NCBI GenBank assembly: GCA_025352685.1
Contig: JANXSN010000088.1
Location: 1-64,000, forward strand
Length of the DNA: 64,000 bases
Reading direction: 5' to 3'
Source: Sphingomonadales bacterium
Lineage (GTDB): Bacteria; Pseudomonadota; Alphaproteobacteria; Sphingomonadales; Sphingomonadaceae
In this document: one piece after another, positions 1 to 8,007 of the stretch
Layout: each line of letters opens with the position of its first letter
Numbering within the stretch: position 1 is the first letter of the stretch
Translations under genes and position numbers: made by a program
The notes under the pieces: model-generated
Told to the model about the DNA's origin: nothing
The model's input: the letters and a program-made list of their open reading frames with translations, nothing else
The model's database searches: none

Positions 1-54
1 CGCAGCCTGCCTCACCAGCGTCGCATCAAAATCGGACCGAAGTGGAATGGGCAT
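1..54 (-). mobile_element. IS630-type transposase, N-terminus only (cut by window edge)
   Basis: Reading leftward from an ATG at 54 gives MPIPLRSDFDATLVRQAA with no stop before base 1. This resembles the first residues of IS630-family transposases of sphingomonads and rhizobia (typically MxIPxRxDFxxxxLRxxA, followed by a helix-turn-helix). Only 18 codons lie in the window, so the helix-turn-helix and the DDE catalytic residues cannot be seen. Bases 55-122 would be the element's leader and terminus; they contain a C7 run at 107-113. The element abuts a broken glycine-zipper gene ending at 123. The family is inferred from memory of the N-terminal pattern. Confidence 0.5.
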
Positions 55-122
55 GGCAAACTCCAGCTGTTTGCCATCTTGAATCAGCCCGGAGCTCCTA
101 TGACAACCCCCCCGAGTCACGG

Positions 123-690
123 TCATCGAGCTCTGGTATAACTGCGATCCACCTTTGTAAAACCGCTTACAGGCTCGACGCCGTCGGCAAATTTTAGGTT
201 GCCAAGCGTCGACCCGCCCGACTTGGCCGCTTCAACCTTACCGGACGCGCTGGTTTGGGTGTTCTGCCATTCCTGGATCTTGCCAGTGGCTATGACTGCC
301 TGTGTTACGCGCTCGGCACGGATTCGGTCGTTTTGTTGCAGCTTGCAGCCAACTGCCGAGCCGGCCGTCGCACCCTAGGCGCCGCCGAGGATCGTCCCGA
401 GCGACCGGCTGCCCGATCCCGCGATCCGGTTGCCGAGAAAACCCCCGGCTGCGCCCCCCTGCAATCGTGCCGATCGTCTGCGAAGTGCCGCTCGCCGCAC
501 ACCCGAAGATACTACCAAGAAGCTCGCCGCTACCGCCGCCGCGCTGAGCATCGTTGACACTCGACGACGAGCGGTTTGAAGGCACCTGACCGGTAGCTTG
601 CGCAACCGTTGGGTCCATCGCATTTAGAGGTGTCGATGCCAGTGCAAGCTCAGCAAGAATCGCCAATTCAGATAATGGTCGAGCACTCAT
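123..690 (-). pseudogene. Glycine-zipper exported/surface-antigen-like protein, broken
   Basis: An ATG at 690, preceded by AAGGGAAT, begins MSARPLSELAILAELALAS, a signal-like hydrophobic start. The frame then runs into small-residue-rich segments such as LLGSIFGCAASGTSQTIGTIAGG. At a six-C run (454-459) the reading frame shifts by one base. Removing one C joins it to AAGGFLGNRIAGSGSRSLGTILGGA, which then meets an in-frame TAG at 375-377. The same frame continues after the stop as GATAGSAVGCKLQQNDRIRAE and reaches TGA at 123-125. Repeated G-x(3)-G spacing is typical of glycine-zipper (17 kDa antigen-like) outer-membrane proteins. Two independent lesions and the adjoining IS end suggest a real pseudogene, although the homopolymer shift alone could be a sequencing error. 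Confidence 0.6.
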
Positions 691-1045
691 GCTCAATTCC
701 CTTTGCTGGCTAAATCGGCATGTCCCGAAGCACCCTGTCACGGCCGCGACACGAATGCCTTGCGAAATCACGCGCTGAATCGTGAAAGGATGTAACCGAT
801 GCGTGCTGGCGGCCGCTCAATTCCGTCGCGTCTTCGCAGCAGCCTTACTCTCGCCGCTTGACCGCAACCCGCGCTCAAACCCGCCGGTTGGTCCACGATC
901 AAGCCCAGACAGCGGGCTGCCGGAAGGAGCGGCAGCGGGCCGAACTGCGTGTGGGTAGGCGTGGGACCGAGCCATGTGCGGTTTGCGTGACGCTCTCACC
1001 AACGCCGGCCCATGCGACGACGCGAAGATGCCGGACTCACTGACG
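691..1045. other. Intergenic, nothing recognised
   Basis: About 355 bases lie between the start of the broken glycine-zipper gene and the stop of the next leftward gene. Reading frames here are arginine/alanine-rich and match nothing recognised. No hairpin with a T run was seen. The part near 691-780 probably holds the promoter of the broken gene. Confidence 0.4.
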
Positions 1046-2800
1046 CTATTTCGGCTGTTCGCCCGGCTTGTCCTTCTCGGTCTTACCCTTTTCAGCAGCA
1101 GCCCTGTGCGCCGGCGCGACAGCTTGCGGTGTTTGATGCTTACCCGCCCCACCGGCGTGTACGGCATCGGGCGCCGAGACCTGTTGCTGGCGTTGTGCGC
1201 CAGAAGCCTTCACGTGGTCGGGCGTGGCGGCTGTCTTGCCGACATCAGCCTGCCCGGTGCTCCGCCGCGCCTCGGCCGCGCCGTGAGGCTGTTGGCGGGA
1301 TGCAGCGGCACCCACACTGCGCACCGCACCCTCAGCCCTCGCGCGCGCAGCATCACCGGCCTCGTGTCTGGCCAAATCGGCCGTATCGCGTACTCTGACC
1401 GCGTCTGGTGATGCTGGAAGGCGTTGCCCATCGTGGGCCGACTTCGTTTGCTGGTGCGCCATCGCGCTGGCCGCTTCGCTCTGAGCACGAGCGGTAACAC
1501 CGGCTTGGCCGCGCGCGGCAGCAATCGCTTGCTGCGCACCATGATCCGGCTTCGCCCCGCGGCGTACCGGAGCAACCGTTGTTGCAGCCGCGACAGGTTG
1601 CGGGGCGCGCGTGGCAGGCGCATGCACGTGGGCGTCGGCGGCCGCCGGTTGCGCCGCACGCTGTTGTTCGGCGGCGGCGCTGCGATGCGCCGGGCTCGGG
1701 ACGCGCGGCGCAGCAATTTTGAACGCCTGCGCGGCGGTGCCGGTGGTATGGTTGGCATCGCTCACAGCGTACCGCTGTTGCTGTTGCGGCGCGGTCGGTT
1801 GCTGAGTCGGCGCGACCTGACCCGCCGGGACACGATTGGAGGGATAGCCCTGGTAGCCTTGACGAGGATCAAAAGCACGTTGGGGGGCAGCGCCGCTGCG
1901 ACCCGCATCGTTGGACCGGTACGCGCCGTCGCTCGGGCCATCGTGGCCGTGCGTTGCGACCACTGCCGCAATGCCGAGCCCGGCCCCGATCGCCACCGCA
2001 TAAGCGACGCGGCGCCTGCGCTCGTCGTGCCACAGGCGATTCTCGTCGTCGGAATGGCGGTCGTGCCACGCCTGCCATTCCGCGTCGCGCGCTCGGGCCT
2101 CTTCGTAGGCCGCATGGCGCGCAGCATCTCGGGCGCGGCGCGCCTGCCAGTCGGCCAAGTACGCAGCCTGCCTTTGATCGTAGTTCGCCGCGCGATAGAG
2201 CGCTCGTGCCCGATCGTAGTACGCCGCCGCCTGAAGTGCGCGCTGCGCTGCATAACCGTCTTCAAGCGCTGCGCCATCGGGGCCGTAGACGGCCACGAGA
2301 TCGCCATTGTCGAACGCGTATCCCCCCTGCGGGTCGCTGACGTAGAACGGCTGGTCTGAGCCGGACGCATAATAATATTCGCGAGCGCCCCGCGGCAGGT
2401 TCTCGACGACGCGGTACGAACCATTATTTGCGCGCCACACCCACGGCCGGGTTCCCTGATAATCGACGGTGTAGTCGGGCGGCGTGTCAGCGAACCCGCG
2501 ATTATATTCAGCGGCGCGGTCGACATAGCGGTAGCGACCGGAGCGCGGGCCGCTCGCGATGTGGATCGCGCGCGCCAGCGGCAGCGTCTCGGGAGCCGCA
2601 GACGCCGCAATAGGCGTCGCTGTCGCGAGCGGCAGCGCGGCAATCGGCGGCGCGCTAACCGGTTCACCGTTCGTAGCGGCGGCGAGATTGGATGACGAAG
2701 GCCCCGCACTGGGCGTCCCCCGGTTGCAAGCGCTCAGGAGGAGCGCCGATGTGACAGCACCGAGCGCAAGGCACGACGTCGTCGATCGGAAAGTCGTCAT
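1046..2800 (-). CDS. Large lipoprotein with conserved N-terminal domain and Ala/Gln-rich tail
   Basis: The ATG at 2800 was chosen because AAAGG lies about 10 bases upstream; an in-frame GTG at 2809 is the alternative. About 584 residues. The start MTTFRSTTSCLALGAVTSAL leads to a lipobox LLLSAC, so it is predicted to be an acylated envelope lipoprotein. Residues ~85-195 form an aromatic, Tyr/Asp/Gly-rich domain (RYRYVDRAAEYNRGF, PPDYTVDYQG, REYYYASGSDQPFYVSDPQG) like a conserved sphingomonad domain of unknown function. A charged Arg/Ala helical stretch (~200-265) and one hydrophobic segment (VAYAVAIGAGLGIAAVVAT) follow. The last ~290 residues are low-complexity Ala, Gln, His, Pro and Lys. No enzymatic motif is visible. 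It is monocistronic with a decayed neighbour on each side. Confidence 0.75.
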   Translation of the reverse strand: MTTFRSTTSCLALGAVTSALLLSACNRGTPSAGPSSSNLAAATNGEPVSAPPIAALPLATATPIAASAAPETLPLARAIHIASGPRSGRYRYVDRAAEYNRGFADTPPDYTVDYQGTRPWVWRANNGSYRVVENLPRGAREYYYASGSDQPFYVSDPQGGYAFDNGDLVAVYGPDGAALEDGYAAQRALQAAAYYDRARALYRAANYDQRQAAYLADWQARRARDAARHAAYEEARARDAEWQAWHDRHSDDENRLWHDERRRRVAYAVAIGAGLGIAAVVATHGHDGPSDGAYRSNDAGRSGAAPQRAFDPRQGYQGYPSNRVPAGQVAPTQQPTAPQQQQRYAVSDANHTTGTAAQAFKIAAPRVPSPAHRSAAAEQQRAAQPAAADAHVHAPATRAPQPVAAATTVAPVRRGAKPDHGAQQAIAAARGQAGVTARAQSEAASAMAHQQTKSAHDGQRLPASPDAVRVRDTADLARHEAGDAARARAEGAVRSVGAAASRQQPHGAAEARRSTGQADVGKTAATPDHVKASGAQRQQQVSAPDAVHAGGAGKHQTPQAVAPAHRAAAEKGKTEKDKPGEQPK

Positions 2801-3342
2801 GGGCAACACCTTTGTCAGTCGAATCTACAACTTAACGGGTACCGCCTGAACGCACGGCGAACAGTTTCGGTACCCCATCGACGTTTCGCGTTGATCGGCC
2901 TGCTCAACAGGTACTTGGCCTGGTCCCGCCAAAAGGCGGCCTCGCCGCAACCACCACGCAAGGGCGTCGGTGCCGGGAATTGCTCAGGATCATGGCAGCC
3001 GCGTTGCGGTCGGCCCCTCCCAGCCGTTCGAGCCAGCCTCCGGGCAAGTCGATGCGAAATTCTGGCGAACCAGTCGATCGCCGCTTGCGTTATGGGAATT
3101 TCCGCGGATGTCTTGACCCGGCGCATGCGGTCAGCGTGCCGATTTAACCCGTTTGGTCTCGCAAGCAACGCTGGCGGTCGCTCGACCAGAGTCGGGTTGC
3201 CCGCTCGTTCCGGATATGTAACTTTCACGTCCGGTGGTGTGGCGGACCTTTGCGCATACGCACTGCCCACGACTACCGGTAATGGCGGCTAGGACACGGC
3301 GTGTGGGAGCGCGATAGACCAGCCGTCGCGAGAAAAAACCAT
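2801..3342. other. Intergenic, no gene supported
   Basis: This 540-base stretch separates two diverging genes. Open frames exist on both strands (minus 2815-3270, plus 2891-3292), but their translations are rich in Arg, Pro and Cys without domain-like patterns, and neither has a convincing ribosome site. It should contain the promoters for the leftward lipoprotein and the rightward broken gene. Its age and origin cannot be read from the sequence. Confidence 0.4.
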
Positions 3343-3788
3343 ATGGTGAAGTTCAGTCTAATGGCGGCGGCATCCGTTCTGGTTATGACAACGCAGCCGG
3401 CGGCGGCGCAGCAGCATTACCCCAATCCCTACAAGGTCGGGAATTTCTGGGCGGTGACCGGAGCACATGTGAAGCCAGGCGGTACGCTGAAGACCGCCAA
3501 CGGCATTGCCGATGTCTGGCAAAGGCAGCAGGAATTCGCCAAGTCGAAGGGATGAATAAAAAGCTTCATGCTCCTTTCCGATCCCTATCCGCGCGAGAGC
3601 AAACCAAGCCTGCATTTTTTTTAGATTAGTGTCAGGCTGGCAACACCGGACGAAACCGACGCACGCGGGGTCGAAATCCGCGCGTTCATGGAGATGACCG
3701 GGGAGCAGGTCCAGCAGGCCGCTGCAGGTCGCGCCGATTTAGCTAACCGGGGAACAACGAGCTTCTTCGCGAGCGGATCAAGCTCTAG
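3343..3788 (+). pseudogene. Exported sphingomonad protein of unknown function, three disabling lesions
   Basis: The ATG at 3343 gives MVKFSLMAAASVLVMTTQPA, a signal peptide, then a mature start containing YKVGNFWAVTGAHVKPGGTL. The frame meets TGA at 3553-3555, where the family has Trp after KSKG. It continues as IKSFMLLSDPYPRESKPSLHFF, meets TAG at 3622-3624, and goes on through RLATPDETDARGVEIRAFME. At a GGGG run (3749-3752) it must shift by one base to finish RGNNELLRERIKL and stop at 3786-3788. Restored, the protein is about 148 residues and matches a small exported family I recall from sphingomonads (pattern QQEFAKSKGW). Only the first 70 residues are translatable. The ordered remnants across all frames argue for real decay. 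Confidence 0.7.
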
Positions 3789-4027
3789 GCGGATTGGGCG
3801 GAGAGCCTCACGCCCCTGCCCGATCAAGAGTCTGGGTACGGCCGCGGTCGACCCAGGCATGACCAATTCAGTATCGGTGCGGCACGCTTGTGGGCGCCAG
3901 TGAACTCAACGCGGCTCGGGAGATTGATCCGGTAGGTTACTTTCGGCACTCACGCGACATTTCGCAAGCCTAATGGAGTGCAGCGCAATAGAGGGGTGGT
4001 GCAAATTCAGGCAATTCAGGCAAGCTC

Positions 4028-4366
4028 GTGGCCCGCAAACATTCAAAACATGGTCCCTATCCAGACCTGCATCGCGAGGAGGAAGCTCCAGCGACGGTAA
4101 CAGCCTGCTGGCTGTGCGGCCGGCCTACAGGCAAGACAATTGTTTGGCACCATCCCGTTCCCAAGAGCCGCGGTGGGCGCGATGTGGTGCCCATGCACCC
4201 CATTTGCCAGCAAACTTTGATTGCCAATTTCACCAATTCCGAATTGGAGCGCCACGCGATGGACGTGGAGAAGCTGCTGGCCAATCCCGCCGTGCGCAAA
4301 TTTGTCGATTGGGTCGCCAACAAAGCCCCCGATTTCACCGCGACAATCGCCAAGAAGCAACGCTGA
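4028..4366 (+). CDS. Small HNH-nuclease-like protein with altered metal-site residues
   Basis: 112 residues from a GTG start with a poor ribosome site; a short tandem repeat (ATTCAGGCA twice) precedes it. The protein has a CxxC pair (CWLCGRPTG, residues ~27-35), then the HNH-like core VWHHPVPKSRGGRDVVPMHP (~39-58), then ICQQTLIANFTNSELERH. Related small HNH proteins carry ICHxTIHAxFTNxEL, so two histidines expected after the HH pair appear replaced (CH to CQ, and IHA to LIA). The fold is probably kept, but nuclease activity is doubtful. The C-terminus (KFVDWVANKAPDF) is typical of the family. It lies in the decayed left margin and could be drifting. Family recognition is from motif pattern. 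Confidence 0.65.
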   Translation: MARKHSKHGPYPDLHREEEAPATVTACWLCGRPTGKTIVWHHPVPKSRGGRDVVPMHPICQQTLIANFTNSELERHAMDVEKLLANPAVRKFVDWVANKAPDFTATIAKKQR

Positions 4367-4453
4367 CGGATTACGTTTTACCATCCGGTTTCCCGGTCGA
4401 TCAAAGCGCTGTGTTCTTTGCTTTGCGCAGTCCAACTGATAGCGCTCATCACT

Positions 4454-5380
4454 ATGACAGACACATTTTGGAACCTCGCCATCCACGGCGGGGCCGGGAT
4501 CATCACACCCGAGAAGATGAAGCCCGGACAGGAAAGCGCAATCAAGGCTGCACTCAGCCACGCGCTCGAGCGGGGGGCGGCTATTCTTCGATCGGGCGGG
4601 TCGTCCATTGACGCTGTCGAAGCCGCTGTCCGGGTGCTTGAAGATGATCCGAACTTCAACGCTGGACGCGGTGCCGCACTGAGTTTTGACGGTATCGCTG
4701 AACTCGACGCGGCAATCATGGACGGGCGTGAGCGCGACGCTGGCGCCGTCGCAAGAGTTACCGCGACACGCAATCCGGTCGGCCTCGCGCGAGCCGTGAT
4801 GGACAGCAGCCGTCACGTCTTTCTAGCCGGTATCGGCGCCGATGCCTTTTCGCGCGCGATGGGCGTCGAGCAGGCCGATCCCGATTGGTTCATCACCGCT
4901 GAGCGCCGCGCAAACCTCATCGAATTAAAATCGAACAATGCCGAGGCCTATGATATTGACATGAAATACGGAACGGTCGGTGCGGTCGCCTGCGATGCCC
5001 ACGGCCATGTTGCCGCCGCGACCTCGACCGGAGGCGTAACCGGCAAGCGCTGGGGGCGGATTGGCGATTCCCCCCTCATCGGTGCGGGCACCTATGCAGA
5101 CGACCGCGCTGGGGCAGTGTCGGCGACGGGGTCAGGCGAATTTTTCATCCGCGCGGGCGTCGCGCACGAAATCTGCGCTCGGGTTCGGTTTACTGGTGAA
5201 GACATTGTGACGGCTGCAGGAATCGTGTTGTCAGACGTTAAGAGCATGGGCGGCAGTGGCGGCGTGATCGTCGTTTCGCCCAAGGGCAAGGCCGGGTGGT
5301 GTTTCACAACGCCCGGCATGTTTCGCGGACGTGTCTCTTCGCAACTTCCCGCAGAACTCGGGATTTATCGGGACGTCTGA
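4454..5380 (+). CDS. iaaA: Isoaspartyl peptidase / plant-type L-asparaginase
   Basis: 308 residues from the ATG at 4454; an upstream in-frame start at 4418 would add 12 hydrophobic residues not typical of the family. This Ntn hydrolase cuts isoaspartyl dipeptides and hydrolyses L-asparagine. It starts with the family signature LAIHGGAG (8-14). Autocleavage should occur before Thr174 in KYGTVGAVACDAHG, giving alpha and beta subunits. Substrate-binding stretches GRIGDSPLIGAGTYAD (~201-216) and TGSGEFFIR (~225-233) are present. Length fits the family (about 300-320). The upstream neighbour is the small HNH protein; the next gene is convergent, 3 bases away. Likely cytoplasmic and active. Confidence 0.93.
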   Translation: MTDTFWNLAIHGGAGIITPEKMKPGQESAIKAALSHALERGAAILRSGGSSIDAVEAAVRVLEDDPNFNAGRGAALSFDGIAELDAAIMDGRERDAGAVARVTATRNPVGLARAVMDSSRHVFLAGIGADAFSRAMGVEQADPDWFITAERRANLIELKSNNAEAYDIDMKYGTVGAVACDAHGHVAAATSTGGVTGKRWGRIGDSPLIGAGTYADDRAGAVSATGSGEFFIRAGVAHEICARVRFTGEDIVTAAGIVLSDVKSMGGSGGVIVVSPKGKAGWCFTTPGMFRGRVSSQLPAELGIYRDV

Positions 5381-5383
5381 GCG

Positions 5384-5710
5384 TTATTCACCAGCGAAAC
5401 GGTAGGTCCGGACCTCGCATACATTGACTTTTTGTTTGCGCGACGTGTCGTCGTCGAAGCTGGCTTTGAGATCATAGAGGCACGCGTCTCCGCCACCACC
5501 GATCACGAGCTGCGCGGACTGGCCAGGCTTCAAGATGGTGTCGCCCAGCATATCTTCGTCGACTGGAGTCCCATGCGCAGGCGAGGCGTAAAGACGTGTC
5601 ATGGTGTGCGACGTCGCGTTGACGATCGTCAGCCGACGGTCGGCTGCATTTGCCGCGACCGAAGTCAATGCGACCAGTATGCCTAGAACCAAAAACTTCA
5701 CCGTTTTCAC
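5384..5710 (-). CDS. Small exported protein of unknown function
   Basis: 108 residues from a GTG start at 5710. The start is set by a strong ribosome site (AGGAGGTG about 5 bases upstream). The protein begins with a clear signal peptide, KFLVLGILVALTSVAANA, with probable cleavage before ADRRLT. The mature part is about 85 residues, with an N-terminal beta-rich run (LTIVNATSHTMTRLYASP), a Gly-rich patch and two cysteines (DACLYDLKASF and VNVCEVRTYRF) that could form a disulfide. It looks like a small periplasmic beta-sandwich protein. No family was recognised. It is the next gene after pal on the same strand, but 420 bases separate them, so it probably has its own promoter. Confidence 0.75.
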   Translation of the reverse strand: MKTVKFLVLGILVALTSVAANAADRRLTIVNATSHTMTRLYASPAHGTPVDEDMLGDTILKPGQSAQLVIGGGGDACLYDLKASFDDDTSRKQKVNVCEVRTYRFAGE

Positions 5711-6129
5711 GTCTTCACCTCCTCGCCGTATTGCCGGCGCCTGCACGCCGCCGATACGGCCGTTGCCACGCCGCAATCAATAGGTCTGCCCGCATGTATC
5801 GCCTGTTAATGGGACTGCCCCTGCTGCTCCGCCCTTCTCTGCGCGGCGGGCACAACGCTGACTTGCTTCACGCGCTCCGCGACGTTTCTCAGAGCTTTCG
5901 TCCGCTCAGGGTTGAGGGTTCATTGAAGCGATGCGGCGGTTCGTGCACGTGTAGACGTCCGGCCGCGTCGTCACCGCCGTGGGGCCGTGTTGCCTGCCGC
6001 TCAAAACCACAAACCTGTGCCACGACGCGCACGAGCAGGAAATGCTCGATCGCGGCACGTGCCGGGAGTGGTCGCGTCCGGGGTCGATCCCGTCAATTTC
6101 CACCCGACGCTTCGCAATTTCTTTTCGCG
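5711..6129. other. Intergenic between pal and a small exported-protein gene
   Basis: About 420 bases without a supported gene. In many proteobacteria cpoB (ybgF) follows pal; no tetratricopeptide-like frame is visible here on either strand. No terminator with a T run was identified after pal. The part nearest 5711-5800 presumably carries the promoter of the small exported protein. Confidence 0.4.
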
Positions 6130-6642
6130 CTACTGAATCGTCACCGTCACGGCCCGGCGGTTCCGTGCATAGGCTTCCTCATCCGATCCCGTGGCATCTG
6201 GGCGCTCCTTCCCATAGCTGACCGTCGTGATTCGCGACGGATTGACGCCCAGCGCCACCAAGGCGTTTTTGGTCGAGTTGGCACGACGCTCGCCCAGCGC
6301 AACGTTGTACTCGCGCGTGCCGCGTTCATCGCAATGCCCCTCGACCGTCACGCGCTTTGTTGGATATTTTGCAAGCCACGCAGCTTGGCTCCGAAGCGTC
6401 GCCTGATCCTGCGCATTTAAATCTGATTTATCAGTGTCGAAAAAGATGCGGTCGGCGACAACGCCGGCCACGAAGTCTTCCTGGCTGCCTGCAGCGGGAC
6501 TGGTGCTGACAGGCGTCACCGGCTGAACCGCTCCACTCGAGCCGACCGGTGCGGGTGGCAGCGCTTTCGGCGGCTTCCTCGCACAGCCGGCGATGGCAAT
6601 CAGCGATGCGACAAGCAGCAGCGATGCGGGGCGCACAGTCAT
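6130..6642 (-). CDS. pal: Peptidoglycan-associated lipoprotein Pal
   Basis: 170 residues. Pal is an outer-membrane lipoprotein that binds peptidoglycan and TolB and helps constrict the outer membrane at division. The signal peptide ends in lipobox IAGC (Cys20). A Pro/Ser linker (~25-55) leads to an OmpA-type domain (~62-170): IFFDTDKSDLN, then the diaminopimelate-binding motif VEGHCDERGTREYNVALGERR, and a C-terminus ending AVTVTIQ. Length and motifs are standard. It is the last gene of the leftward ruvB-ybgC-tolQRAB-pal operon, 48 bases after tolB. Confidence 0.96.
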   Translation of the reverse strand: MTVRPASLLLVASLIAIAGCARKPPKALPPAPVGSSGAVQPVTPVSTSPAAGSQEDFVAGVVADRIFFDTDKSDLNAQDQATLRSQAAWLAKYPTKRVTVEGHCDERGTREYNVALGERRANSTKNALVALGVNPSRITTVSYGKERPDATGSDEEAYARNRRAVTVTIQ

Positions 6643-6690
6643 GGTCGAATCTCCTCGATGAATAGCAATCTTTTCGTCCCGAAATCGACC

Positions 6691-8007
6691 TCAGGGCAAC
6701 AAGGGCCCCCACGTCGGGTCGGAGCCATCGGCAGGCGTCGGCAGGCGACGTTCGTTTACGCCCGTCAAATCGACTTGCCACAGCGAGGATTTACCGCTGC
6801 GCCCCTGCGTCGTGCGGAAAAACTGGATGACGCGACCATTGGGAGACCAGGTCGGTGCTTCGTCCTGCCAACTATTGGTAAGCACGCGCTCGCCCTGTCC
6901 TCCCGGCGTCATGACCGCGATGCGAAAATTACCGGCGATCTTGGTGAAAGCGATGAGGTCGCCGCGAGGGCTCCATTCGGGCGTGGCATAGCGCCCGCCG
7001 CCAAAGCTGATCCGTTGCTGGTCCGACCCGTCTGCATTCATAACGTACAGCTGTTGCGCTCCCGAACGATCACTTTCGAAAACAATTTTCGATCCGTCAG
7101 GTGAGAAGCTGCCGCCGACGTTGATGCCGGGTGCGTGGGTGAGGCGGCGCGGCTGGCCTCCGCTCGCGGCGATGGCATAGATGTCGGTATTGCCAGCCTC
7201 GCTCATCGAGTAGAGGATCGTCTTGCCGTCGCGAGACCATCGCGGTGCAAATGCAGCCGCACCGCCTTCAGTCACCAGCCGCTGCTGCCCAGTCCCCAGA
7301 CTGTACACATAAATGCGGGGGCGCTTATTGACGTAGCTCAAATATACGATTGATTTATAATCGGGCGAGAAACGCGGCGTCAGGACGATGTTTTGGCCGT
7401 TGGTTAAAAATCGGTGATTGGCCCCGTCTGAATCCATGATCGCAAGACGCTTGGTCCGGTTTTCCTTGGGGCCAGTCTCCGCGATATAGGCGACACGGCT
7501 GTCGAAGAACGGCGTTTCGCCCGATAGCCGGCTGTAGATCGCGTCGGCGCATTTGTGCGCGGCGCGGCGCCAATCCGATGGCTGAACGACATAGCCCGCA
7601 CGCGTGAGTTCGCTCTTCAAGGCGACATCGTACAAGTAACAACCAACCGTAATCCCGCCATCGGGATTGCTTCGCACGAAGCCCTGAACCAGCGCCGCAG
7701 CTCCGCTGCCCGTCCACCGATCAAATGCCGGCGCCGTAACCTCGGCGAACGGGATCGACGACACGCCCGACGGCCCGAGCGGTTTGAACAGACCTGAACC
7801 CCGCAAGTCTGCCGCAACGACTTCGGCAACCTGATGGCCAAGCACATCGGTTGTGCCGGCCGCTGTCGATGCCGCCTGCGGTGTGGGCATTACAGGCACC
7901 GCGATCACGAGTTCTGCGGTGGTTTCGTCGGTAACATCGACCTTGATCTGCGCCACAGCTGGCGCTGCAAGCGTGAACGCGAACAAAAGTGCCTGTGCCT
8001 TCATCAT
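6691..8007 (-). CDS. tolB: Tol-Pal system periplasmic beta-propeller TolB
   Basis: About 438 residues. Two adjacent ATGs (8007 and 8004) are possible; both overlap the tolA stop (ATGATGA), implying coupled translation. A signal peptide (LLFAFTLAAPAVA) precedes the mature start QIKVDV. Residues ~20-165 are the TolB N-terminal domain. From ~180 come six-bladed propeller repeats with the usual SPDGSKIVF, SRDGKTILY, SPRGDLIAF and SPNGRVIQF units. TolB links TolA in the inner membrane with Pal in the outer membrane. Size is normal for the family (about 430-450). Confidence 0.96.
   Translation of the reverse strand: MMKAQALLFAFTLAAPAVAQIKVDVTDETTAELVIAVPVMPTPQAASTAAGTTDVLGHQVAEVVAADLRGSGLFKPLGPSGVSSIPFAEVTAPAFDRWTGSGAAALVQGFVRSNPDGGITVGCYLYDVALKSELTRAGYVVQPSDWRRAAHKCADAIYSRLSGETPFFDSRVAYIAETGPKENRTKRLAIMDSDGANHRFLTNGQNIVLTPRFSPDYKSIVYLSYVNKRPRIYVYSLGTGQQRLVTEGGAAAFAPRWSRDGKTILYSMSEAGNTDIYAIAASGGQPRRLTHAPGINVGGSFSPDGSKIVFESDRSGAQQLYVMNADGSDQQRISFGGGRYATPEWSPRGDLIAFTKIAGNFRIAVMTPGGQGERVLTNSWQDEAPTWSPNGRVIQFFRTTQGRSGKSSLWQVDLTGVNERRLPTPADGSDPTWGPLLP

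Noticed and set aside
2815-3270. Minus-strand frame of 151 codons as a gene
   Set aside because: Arg/Pro-rich, no ribosome site, no family pattern, and overlapped by an equally long plus-strand frame.
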